Source: an uncultured Chlorobiota bacterium (GTDB lineage: Bacteria; Bacteroidota; Bacteroidia; Bacteroidales; JAADGE01). From it: a stretch of DNA of 21,503 nt. The notes under the pieces were generated by a model, which saw nothing but the letters and a program-made list of their open reading frames with translations, ran no database searches and had not been told where the DNA came from. The stretch lies in contig CAMZKI010000024.1 in NCBI GenBank assembly GCA_947311125.1, positions 1 to 21,503 of the forward strand. Direction: 5' to 3'. Positions within the stretch are counted from its first letter, which is position 1. Every line of letters begins with the position of its first letter. A program made the position numbers and the translations under genes. Below are positions 1 to 7,297 of the stretch, piece after piece.

Positions 1-78
1 AGAGTTTGAGATACTTAAAAGTAAAATAGTAATATAGTAAATCAATCGAAATTTCATTTATAATTAATTTAACTTTTA

Positions 79-86
79 CAAAGGTA
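79..86 (-). promoter_or_regulatory. Possible -7 box of a leftward promoter
   Basis: On the minus strand this reads TACCTTTG, a full match to the Bacteroidota -7 consensus TAnnTTTG. No TTTG is found at the usual 19-21 nt upstream spacing. If real, it would drive a gene to the left of the window. The rest of 1-201 is AT-rich and shows no gene. Confidence 0.25.
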
Positions 87-201
87 TGATAGTCTTAGAC
101 AAGACATAATTTCAGCAAAAAAAGTTGCATTAAATTGTATTTGTAAAAAACTTACTTTATACAAATTAAAAAAATACTTTTATTAAATCAAAAAAAATAT
201 G

Positions 202-1551
202 TTAATAGTTTGTCAAGGGTATTTTAACAACAGCTTTTCGCTTCCATCGTCCCGTGAAATAATATATGAGAGAAAAAAGTAAACCGGATGACCAGGCTAA
301 CGGTATTGAATACCAAATTCCGGTTGTTCCGTAATCGGCGGAAAGGTAGTAAGCAAAAGGAACTCTGATTATCCAAAGAGAAAATAATGTTATGAACATC
401 GGGATTAAAGTGTCACCTGCTCCTCTGAAAACACCTGTAAAAGAGAACATTATTGCAAATAATACGTAAGACGGAGCTACTATTCTGAGGTAATGCATAC
501 CTTCTGTTATAACATCTTCATCGGGAGTAAAAAGTTTCATTAAAATTCTGCTGCCTGTTATAACTATTATGCTGAGCACTACGGAAACTGTTATTGACAT
601 AATCATCACTGAGCGGAAGCCTTTTTTTACTCTGTCAATTTTACCTGCCCCCATATTTTGCCCGGTAAAAGATGTCAGTGCCTGAGCAAAAATCATTGCC
701 GGCATAATAGCAAAAAAATCGATTCTTCCGGCAACGGTATATGCAGCAATAACAGAAGTTCCGAAACCGTTTACTATTGCCAATATTGCCGTCATTCCTA
801 ATGCTACGAATAATTGTTGTAAGCCGGAAGGTATTCCGATACGAAAACTTTTGAACATTATGTCTTTGTCAAATTTAAGATGCAGAAATCTGATTTTCAA
901 AATTTTATGGTTTCTGTTAATGTATATTACCGCTGAGGCGAATGCTCCGGCTTGTGATATGACAGTGGCGATTGCTACACCTGCAATACCCCATTTAAAA
1001 TAAATTACGAACAATAAATCAAGAATAATATTTGTAACCGTAGAAATAATCATAAAATATAAGGGTCGTTTTGAGTCTCCTAAACTTCTGAATATTGATG
1101 CAGTGCCGTTATATCCGAAAGCAATTATAAGTCCTCCGAGCGTAATTGTCAGGTAAAGTTCTGCATCTTTCATAATTTCCGGGGGCAGTTTCAGTAACAA
1201 AAATATGTCTTTTATGAAAATTATCCCGAAAAACGTTATAATAAGCGAAGATACAAACATAAAAATATACATTGTATCAACGGCAATTTGTACTTTATCG
1301 TTTTGTTTTGCTCCGTAATATTGAGAAATTACAATTCCGGCTCCGGAGCCTAAACCGATTACAAGTGAAATGAGGGCATAGAAGACAGGAAAAGATGCAC
1401 CTACGGCAGATAATGCGTCTTTTCCTATGTAATGTCCTACTATTATGCTGTCGACAATATTATACAGTTGCTGAAATACACTGCCTAACAGCATAGGCAA
1501 TGCAAATTTCAGAATTAAATTTCGTTCCTTACCTTTTGTTAAATCTTTCAA
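202..1551 (-). CDS. MATE family multidrug/metabolite efflux transporter
   Basis: This is an inner-membrane antiporter of the MATE family, which exports cationic drugs or metabolites using a Na+ or H+ gradient. The 449 residues form about 12 hydrophobic segments, the usual size and topology. The N-terminus (KDLTKGK, then FALPMLLGSVFQQLYN and VDSIIVG) is the typical NorM/DinF-like opening, with the double Gln in TM1. The second half repeats the pattern (IGIPSGLQQLFVALG near residues 238-252), as expected for the internal duplication. The start is TTG at 1551-1549, only 2 nt after the tryptophanase stop. No in-frame ATG lies before the conserved N-terminus, so a non-ATG, translationally coupled start is the best choice. 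The substrate cannot be read from sequence. Context makes indole or a tryptophan-related compound one guess, and only a guess. Confidence 0.93.
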   Translation of the reverse strand: MKDLTKGKERNLILKFALPMLLGSVFQQLYNIVDSIIVGHYIGKDALSAVGASFPVFYALISLVIGLGSGAGIVISQYYGAKQNDKVQIAVDTMYIFMFVSSLIITFFGIIFIKDIFLLLKLPPEIMKDAELYLTITLGGLIIAFGYNGTASIFRSLGDSKRPLYFMIISTVTNIILDLLFVIYFKWGIAGVAIATVISQAGAFASAVIYINRNHKILKIRFLHLKFDKDIMFKSFRIGIPSGLQQLFVALGMTAILAIVNGFGTSVIAAYTVAGRIDFFAIMPAMIFAQALTSFTGQNMGAGKIDRVKKGFRSVMIMSITVSVVLSIIVITGSRILMKLFTPDEDVITEGMHYLRIVAPSYVLFAIMFSFTGVFRGAGDTLIPMFITLFSLWIIRVPFAYYLSADYGTTGIWYSIPLAWSSGLLFSLIYYFTGRWKRKAVVKIPLTNY

Positions 1552-1553
1552 GT

Positions 1554-2933
1554 TTATTTAATTTTTTCAAATTCGGCTGTAAAATGTCTCATAATCGGTG
1601 CTTCGTATGTTATTCTCAATCCGTGTTTTGCTTCGTGTCGTGTATCATATATTTTTTTACAAACAGCTGCTACATAATCCATATGGCTGTTTGTATATGT
1701 TTTTCTCGGAATTGCTAAACGCACGAGTTCAAGTTCGGGATATCGGTTTTTGCGGGTAATCGGGTCTCTGTCTGCTAAAACGGTTCCTATTTCTACACCT
1801 CTGATACCGCCGACTATATACAGTTCTACGGCAACTGTTTGTGCGATATATTCTTCTTTAGATATTTGCGGGAGAAATTTTTTTGCATCAATGAAAACGG
1901 CGTGTCCGCCTATCGGATGTTGGACGGGTATACCGGATTTTGCCAGTTTATTTCCCAAATATTCAACTTGTTTTATTCTTGCTTCCAATGCTTCAAATTC
2001 GGTATTTTCATACAAGCCTTGAGCTAAAGCATTCATATCTCTTCCGGACATTCCTCCGTAAGTTATAAATCCTTCAAACATTATGTTATAAACAGATGCT
2101 TTTTTATATAAATTTTCATCTCTCATTGCCGAAAATCCTCCCATATTGACAACAGCATCTTTTTTGCTGCTCATTGTCATACCGTCTGCATATTTATACA
2201 TTTCTTTTACTATCTCTTTAATGGTTTTGTTTTTATATGCTTCTTCCCTTATTTTTATGAAATATGCATTTTCTGCAAATCTGGCAGAATCGTAAAAAAC
2301 AGGTATTCCGTATTTGTCGGCAAGAGATTTTACGTCTTTCATATTTTGTAAAGATACCGGTTGCCCGCCGGACGAGTTGTTAGTTATTGTTACAATTATT
2401 AAAGGGATTTTTTCTTTAGGATTATTTTTTAAAACATTTTCAAGTTTGTTTAAATCAATATTTCCTTTAAACGGATAGTTTAACGTAGTGTCGAAGGCTT
2501 CGTCTATGGTGCAGTCAACAGCTTTTGCTTTGCGAAATTCTATATGTCCTTTAGTGGTATCAAAGTGCGAATTGCCGGGAACTATGTCCCCTTCTTTTAT
2601 CATTGCCGAAAAAAGTACGTTTTCGGCAGCTCTGCCTTGATGTGCCGGTAAAAAATAATCAAATCCGAATATGTTTTTAACAGCATCTTTCATTTTATAA
2701 TATGATGACGCCCCGGCATAACTTTCGTCGCCGAGCATTATTTCAGCCCATTGTTTGTCAGACATTGCCCCTGTGCCTGAATCGGTAAGCAGGTCAATGT
2801 AAACCTGCGAACTTTTCAGTTTAAATAAATTATATTTAGCTTCTTTTATCCATTGTTCGCGTTCTTCTTGTGTGCTTCTGTAAATTTGCTCGGTCATTTT
2901 TATTTTGTACGGTTCTGCATAAGGTAAAGACAT
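1554..2933 (-). CDS. tnaA: Tryptophanase (L-tryptophan indole-lyase)
   Basis: This PLP-dependent beta-eliminating lyase splits L-tryptophan into indole, pyruvate and ammonia in the cytosol. It is 459 aa, the size of the tryptophanase/tyrosine phenol-lyase family. The PLP lysine is K257 in TMSSKKD, and the motifs IDLLTDSGTGAMSDKQWA, PAHQGRAAE and DSARFAENAYFI are family hallmarks. Three positions that separate the two activities point to tryptophanase. D125 (FDTT) stands where tyrosine phenol-lyase has Thr124. I382 (VEIG) stands where it has Arg381. H450 (RHFTA) stands where it has Phe. The ATG at 2933 gives the expected N-terminus. The MATE exporter gene follows after 2 nt, so the two are probably cotranscribed. 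A candidate promoter and a strong hairpin precede the gene. Confidence 0.95.
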   Translation of the reverse strand: MSLPYAEPYKIKMTEQIYRSTQEEREQWIKEAKYNLFKLKSSQVYIDLLTDSGTGAMSDKQWAEIMLGDESYAGASSYYKMKDAVKNIFGFDYFLPAHQGRAAENVLFSAMIKEGDIVPGNSHFDTTKGHIEFRKAKAVDCTIDEAFDTTLNYPFKGNIDLNKLENVLKNNPKEKIPLIIVTITNNSSGGQPVSLQNMKDVKSLADKYGIPVFYDSARFAENAYFIKIREEAYKNKTIKEIVKEMYKYADGMTMSSKKDAVVNMGGFSAMRDENLYKKASVYNIMFEGFITYGGMSGRDMNALAQGLYENTEFEALEARIKQVEYLGNKLAKSGIPVQHPIGGHAVFIDAKKFLPQISKEEYIAQTVAVELYIVGGIRGVEIGTVLADRDPITRKNRYPELELVRLAIPRKTYTNSHMDYVAAVCKKIYDTRHEAKHGLRITYEAPIMRHFTAEFEKIK

Positions 2934-3002
2934 AACTGTTTTATTTTAGGGGGTTAAAATGTAAAATTTTGAATCGGAAATTGTGTTTTCAGGGAATTAA
3001 AG

Positions 3003-3030
3003 AGTCTTGTCTCCGGACAGAGACAAGACT
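3003..3030 (-). terminator. 11-bp perfect hairpin between porin and tnaA
   Basis: The arms AGTCTTGTCTC (3003-3013) and GAGACAAGACT (3020-3030) are perfectly complementary, with a 6-nt loop. Read on the minus strand the hairpin is followed by CTTTAATT, a weak T-rich tail. It lies 121 nt beyond the porin stop and 70 nt before tnaA. It can terminate the porin operon, or sit in the tnaA 5' leader as an attenuator if the upstream promoter candidate is real. Confidence 0.55.
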
Positions 3031-3112
3031 TTCTGCACATAATTATCTCTTTGTTTAACAGATATAAAAAGCATTTTTTTGGTTATATTAAAAATGAGAT
3101 TGTGCATAAGTG

Positions 3113-3144
3113 CAAATTTAATTTTTTCTTAAAAAAAACTGAAA
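3113..3144 (-). promoter_or_regulatory. Candidate promoter of the tnaA-MATE operon
   Basis: On the minus strand a -7 box TAAATTTG (3120-3113) matches TAnnTTTG fully. A TTTC (3144-3141) lies 20 nt upstream in place of TTTG. Transcription would start near 3106 and give a leader of about 170 nt that contains the 3003-3030 hairpin. Confidence 0.38.
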
Positions 3145-3150
3145 ATATCT

Positions 3151-5058
3151 TTAGTTTTTAAATGTCCACCTGACTCCGAATTTAAACATAATATTTTGCA
3201 GAGGATAGTGATTTACGTAATACGGTAAAAAATCTTGATTCAGCATTGAATTCATATGCAACATTTTAAAAAACAGCATAACATTTCGTTTTATCTTCAT
3301 ATTTGCGAATACTGTTACGTAAGGGTAATTTCCGGCAAGCCTTTTTGTGTTGTTTACGAAATAAAACTGACCTGTTGCAGGGTTAAAATTATACATTTTG
3401 TATTCTGTTGAATAATACAACTCGAAACCGAGATGTACTAACAGGGTATTTTCATATTTTATTTTTATGTAAGTTGAATGAAATATTGACAATTTCGGTA
3501 AGCTGATAATATTGTCGTTTGAAGATTTTTGCCAAACTGCTTTATTCACAAAAGTAATCCTTTTTAATTTGAAAATTTTTTCTGCCGATGCTGAGGTAAC
3601 CGTTATTACGGAGTCGAATTGTGCGGGAGCGGAGCTTATATCGTAATAAATATAATTCTTTATTAATGCTGAATTTAAATCAAATTTTAAGTTGTAAAAC
3701 GGCATTACAAAAGACAATCCTGCATTTGTTCGCTTTTCGGGTAAGAAATCATTTTCCCAAATGTAGTGATTTGAGTAATAAGTGTTTTGAAAATAGTCGG
3801 GTTTTTTATTTGTATATTGCAGTTGCAGTTTTATGTCCGATTTTGTTTTATCTTTAAATAAATATTTGTGAAAGTTACCGTCAATTCTGTAATCACCGGT
3901 TCTGTATCCGCTGAAATAATAATCGGCATATATGTCGGCATCAATATATTTGTTTTTAACCGTATATATTTCCGAACTTATTTTGTTCTCAATAAAAGTA
4001 TGTGTATTATTTAAAAAGATATAATCATTGAAGTTGTAAATTCTGTACCAATCATTGTAATAAATAAAAGAAAATCCGAATTTATGTTCTTTTTCAAATA
4101 TATTTTCGCTTCCTATTCTGATTTTATTTTCCATTGATTGAATTGCAACGGAATCATAAGCAGCACCGTCTCGGTAGAAATAATTCAGGTAATATGTATT
4201 TTCTGAATTTTCTTCATCTTTGTATAATCGGTATTTTCTTGACAGCAATAAATTGTGGGATATACTTATTTTTGGTTCTAATACTTTTATTATTGTATCT
4301 CTGTATGAAAGGTTTTTATATTTTCCGAAACTGTATTTTTGGGTTACAGACAGTTCCTGATTAAACAACAGCGTATTTGAATTTTGCAGATTATGTTCCG
4401 GAACTTTTGTGTCAAAACCGAGAGTATCAATATATCCGCCGCTGTTTTGAAGTTTAAATTTATTGTAAATATAAGAAGTATAAACAGAGTATTTATCTTT
4501 TTTATAATTTGAAGTTAGGCTGACTGTGTTTAAACTGTTTGCCTGGTCAAGAAATTGCCCTAAAGATGAAATGAAGTTATATCTGAGTCCGAAATTAAAA
4601 TCGGGGTTTACGTTTTGTGTGTGAATAAAATCTATTGTCTGTAAATCAATAACTTTTGTGCTTGTTGTGTGCATTATTGACGTGTAAGGGCGGCGAGTGT
4701 TAAAATAAACAGCATTTTCATAGCTTGTAAGATAAATTTTATACGGCTCATTAAAAATAAATTTCGTAAAATAGCTGTCAGGACGTTTAAAGAATATTTG
4801 CGAAATATGTGCAGAACCTATATTTCCTAAATCTGCGGGAAAAATACTGTTGATATAAGCGGGTTCAACTTTATGAAACATTTCCAAAGTACTGTCGTTG
4901 AACGTAACATTAATTTTTTTAAAACCGTTTTTCAGATTTTCTGTTATCAATATATTTCTTAATGTATCTGCGTCGTGTTGAGCGTATGAAGTTTTTGCTG
5001 CAACCGATATAAAAACAATAATTAAAAAACAGTATATCTTAAATTTACCTGTCAGCAC
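3151..5058 (-). CDS. Putative porin, Bacteroidota outer-membrane beta-barrel
   Basis: This 635-aa protein looks like the Bacteroidota 'putative porin' family (Porin_10 type), an outer-membrane beta-barrel of unknown cargo. A signal peptide (hydrophobic residues about 9-21, cleavage probably after YA at 26) is followed by a short soluble part. Next come the family-like blocks YFNTRRPYT (118-126) and HTQNVNPDFNFGLRY (146-160), then many alternating aromatic/polar strands rich in Tyr, Asn and Phe. The C-terminus VRWTFKN has the aromatic ending typical of outer-membrane proteins. The start is GTG at 5058, 9 nt after the stop of the dehydrogenase-like gene. No ATG precedes the signal peptide, so this start is the best available. 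It is the last gene of the ptb unit. Family membership is from pattern recognition, and its substrate is unknown. Confidence 0.82.
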   Translation of the reverse strand: MLTGKFKIYCFLIIVFISVAAKTSYAQHDADTLRNILITENLKNGFKKINVTFNDSTLEMFHKVEPAYINSIFPADLGNIGSAHISQIFFKRPDSYFTKFIFNEPYKIYLTSYENAVYFNTRRPYTSIMHTTSTKVIDLQTIDFIHTQNVNPDFNFGLRYNFISSLGQFLDQANSLNTVSLTSNYKKDKYSVYTSYIYNKFKLQNSGGYIDTLGFDTKVPEHNLQNSNTLLFNQELSVTQKYSFGKYKNLSYRDTIIKVLEPKISISHNLLLSRKYRLYKDEENSENTYYLNYFYRDGAAYDSVAIQSMENKIRIGSENIFEKEHKFGFSFIYYNDWYRIYNFNDYIFLNNTHTFIENKISSEIYTVKNKYIDADIYADYYFSGYRTGDYRIDGNFHKYLFKDKTKSDIKLQLQYTNKKPDYFQNTYYSNHYIWENDFLPEKRTNAGLSFVMPFYNLKFDLNSALIKNYIYYDISSAPAQFDSVITVTSASAEKIFKLKRITFVNKAVWQKSSNDNIISLPKLSIFHSTYIKIKYENTLLVHLGFELYYSTEYKMYNFNPATGQFYFVNNTKRLAGNYPYVTVFANMKIKRNVMLFFKMLHMNSMLNQDFLPYYVNHYPLQNIMFKFGVRWTFKN

Positions 5059-5067
5059 TTTTTCAAA

Positions 5068-6132
5068 TTATCTTAACATTTTAATTGCGGAAACTCCGGT
5101 AACGTATTCTTCGGCTTTATCAATTGCGAGTTTACATAAATCTATATTGCTTGTTTCTGATTCTTCAAGTAGGTCAGACACAATGCGATAGATGTCGTCA
5201 AGTTCGTTTTCGACCTTATCGTTTTTATAGCCTTCAATTTCGTTTGTCATTTGAATTATATCTCCTCCGTTAATAATATATCCCGGAACGTAAAGAATAC
5301 CGTTTTGTTTTAACATTTCAATATCTTCAAGTTTTTTTAAAGGTTGGTTTGTTCCTCCGGTAAAAATTTTACATTTTAATTTAGTTACGGCTTCTGTATC
5401 AATCATCTTTTCAGCTGCACAAGAGCAGAAAATATCACATCTAGTTTCGTATATTTTTTCAGGTTTTTCTATTTTAATATCTTCTGCACGGTCTTGAACT
5501 ATTTTTATTCGGTCATAAATTTTATCTGTAATAGTCAGGTCGGCACCTTCTTCAATTAATTGCTTAACAAGTTGCGAACCCAAATCGCCTACTCCCTGAA
5601 CTACAATTTTAAGCCCTTTTAAACTTCCCGATTTAAGCTTGTGCTTTGCAATTGCTTTCATTCCTTTTATCATTCCTTTTGCTCTGTTAACATATATTTG
5701 CCCAAGTCCGCCGTGTGTTTTTTCCATTCCGAGAATATACTCTGACTCTTTTCTTACGTACTTTAAATCTTTGTAAGACACTCCTTTGCTTATTGACATA
5801 AATAATTTTCCGTTCCAACGGTTAAGAAAAATACCCAATGCTCTGAAATACATTTCTGATTTTACCTCTTTCGGATTTCCGATAAGAATTATGGCTGCAC
5901 CGCCCATACCTCTTTTCAGCAAAGCGGCACGCAGAGAATTGTAATATGCTATATCCAGGGCATCTGCAATTGCATCATCTTCGTTTTTATAGTGAAATAA
6001 TTTTGCGGAAGCATTTGCCGGGCCTAAAACTATACTGTCTACAGCAATAATTGCTTTTAATTTTAATGATTGCTCTTCAAAAAACAGTAACTCTCTGCTG
6101 TTATTTTTTCTCATATGTTCAAAAATGCTCAT
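5068..6132 (-). CDS. Leu/Glu/Phe/Val dehydrogenase-like protein lacking the catalytic residues
   Basis: The 354 residues follow leucine dehydrogenase from end to end: EHMRKNNSRELLFFEEQSL at the N-terminus, LKAIIAVDSIVLGPA (24-39), the NAD-binding loop VVQGVGDLGSQL (177-188), CDIFCSCAA (232-240), GGTNQPL and PGYIINGGDII. The family converts branched-chain or other amino acids to 2-oxo acids with NAD+. In this copy the active site is replaced. The GGGK position holds GGAA (A80 for the catalytic Lys), R68 stands for the other substrate-binding Lys, and S115 for the catalytic Asp. The GPALGGTR loop reads GPANASAKLF, and the conserved SPxTAxG region is VNRAKG. The cofactor domain looks intact. The gene lies 58 nt after ptb and 9 nt before the porin. 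It may be a regulator, a pseudoenzyme or an enzyme with changed chemistry. The open frame argues against simple decay. Family is sure, activity is not. Confidence 0.88.
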   Translation of the reverse strand: MSIFEHMRKNNSRELLFFEEQSLKLKAIIAVDSIVLGPANASAKLFHYKNEDDAIADALDIAYYNSLRAALLKRGMGGAAIILIGNPKEVKSEMYFRALGIFLNRWNGKLFMSISKGVSYKDLKYVRKESEYILGMEKTHGGLGQIYVNRAKGMIKGMKAIAKHKLKSGSLKGLKIVVQGVGDLGSQLVKQLIEEGADLTITDKIYDRIKIVQDRAEDIKIEKPEKIYETRCDIFCSCAAEKMIDTEAVTKLKCKIFTGGTNQPLKKLEDIEMLKQNGILYVPGYIINGGDIIQMTNEIEGYKNDKVENELDDIYRIVSDLLEESETSNIDLCKLAIDKAEEYVTGVSAIKMLR

Positions 6133-6190
6133 ATATCGGATATTTTAAATGTTTTTATGTCAGAAATTATATTTTAAATTTTATTTCATT

Positions 6191-7084
6191 TTATGAAATT
6201 GCCGCTAAAACAATGCTGTTAAGTTTTGATTCTTCAGAATCTGATCGGGAAGTAAGCACAATAGGGACAGAAGCCCCGAGAATAACAGCTGCCAAAGCAG
6301 CACCTGAAAAAGCAAATGATTTATACAGAACGTTTCCGGCTTCAATATCAGGCATTATTAACAAATCTGCATCTCCTGCTACATCAGAAACAATTCCTTT
6401 ATGCTCGGCACTTTTCTTACTCATTGCGTTATCAAAAGCCAAAGGACCGTCAATTATGCATCTCGGTAACTGTTTTCTTTGTGCCATTTTTGAAAGAATT
6501 GCAGCATCAAGTGTTGCGGGCATTTTTTCATTTATCAGTTCTACGGCTCCTATTACGGCAACTTTTGGTGTTTTATATCCTATTTTGTGCATATAATTAA
6601 CGGCATTGCGGATTATACCTGCCTTTTCTTTCAGATTCGGGGCGATATTCATTGCAACATCCGTAAGTCCGATAAGTTTATGATAGCCCGGAAGCTCAAA
6701 AAAAGCAAAATGAGACAGTAAAGGCGAATTTTTAAGTCCGTATTCCTCGTTCAAAACTGCCCTTAAAAGTGTTGCCGTTGAAGTATATCCTTTCATTAAA
6801 ATATCACCGTTGCCTTCTTTTATAATTTTTACGCTTTCTTTTACGGCATTGTTGTTGTCGGGTATATTAATTATTTCTGCTTTGCTTGTGTCAAACTTTT
6901 TTTCTTGCAGTATTTTTTCAATCTTGCTTTTGTCTCCCACTAGGACAGGTTTGATAAGGTTCTTTTTTTCAGCCTCAAAAACGGCATCTAAAGAGTGTTC
7001 GTCGGCAGCAGACACTAAAACCAACCGTTTTGCATTCTTTTGACTGCTGGCTTTATCGTAAAAATCGGAAATTCTTGTCAACAT
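6191..7084 (-). CDS. ptb: Phosphate butyryltransferase (phosphate acyltransferase)
   Basis: This cytosolic enzyme exchanges phosphate and CoA on butyryl- or branched-chain acyl groups (acyl-CoA + Pi to acyl-phosphate + CoA). Together with an acyl kinase it yields ATP in fermentation. At 297 aa it has the normal length. Conserved blocks match clostridial Ptb: ILMKGYTSTATLLRAVLN (95-112), LTDVAMNI (140-147), MPATLDAAILSKMA (188-201), DGPLAFD (212-218), MPDIEAGNVLYK (244-255) and PIVLTSRSDS (274-283). No key region appears lost. It is the first gene of a minus-strand unit with the dehydrogenase-like gene and the porin. The usual partner butyrate kinase (buk) is not adjacent. The phosphate acetyltransferase family is related, but the short length and close match favour Ptb. 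Confidence 0.93.
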   Translation of the reverse strand: MLTRISDFYDKASSQKNAKRLVLVSAADEHSLDAVFEAEKKNLIKPVLVGDKSKIEKILQEKKFDTSKAEIINIPDNNNAVKESVKIIKEGNGDILMKGYTSTATLLRAVLNEEYGLKNSPLLSHFAFFELPGYHKLIGLTDVAMNIAPNLKEKAGIIRNAVNYMHKIGYKTPKVAVIGAVELINEKMPATLDAAILSKMAQRKQLPRCIIDGPLAFDNAMSKKSAEHKGIVSDVAGDADLLIMPDIEAGNVLYKSFAFSGAALAAVILGASVPIVLTSRSDSEESKLNSIVLAAIS

Positions 7085-7163
7085 AGATATTAATTGAAAA
7101 TAAGCACAATTTTACAAAAAAAAAACTAATTTATGTTTAACCTTACGGTATTTAAGATGCTGT

Positions 7164-7178
7164 ATTAGTATAACTAAT
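7164..7178. repeat. Short palindrome in the ptb / ABC-F divergent spacer
   Basis: ATTAGT-ATA-ACTAAT is a perfect 6-bp inverted repeat around a 3-nt centre. It lies midway between the two divergent genes and could be an operator. In such AT-rich sequence it may also be chance. Confidence 0.25.
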
Positions 7179-7242
7179 TGTATTATTGTATATTATGCTC
7201 CTATGTTTAAAAATATTATTTTTCCGCAGAAATTTTAAAAAC

Positions 7243-7273
7243 TTTATATTCTCAACTTTTAGACCTATTTTTG
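7243..7273 (+). promoter_or_regulatory. Candidate promoter of the ABC-F gene
   Basis: TTTA (7243-7246), 19 nt, then TATTTTTG (7266-7273). The -7 box is a full match to TAnnTTTG and the -33 box is one base off. It ends 25 nt before the ATG at 7298. Confidence 0.45.
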
Positions 7274-7297
7274 ACATTTTAAATTTTATAAACGAAA

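Noticed and set aside
92..105. Hairpin GTCTT-AGAC-AAGAC as a terminator of the MATE gene
   Set aside because: Only 5 bp with a tetraloop and no T-run on either side; it may be chance.
1554..2933. Tyrosine phenol-lyase as the identity of the PLP lyase
   Set aside because: The three discriminating positions carry D125, I382 and H450, the tryptophanase-type residues, rather than Thr, Arg and Phe.
2997..3107. TnaC-like leader peptide of 36 codons before tnaA
   Set aside because: The frame has no Trp codon and no Pro at its end, and no visible resemblance to TnaC. Kept only as a low-grade regulatory idea, not as a gene.
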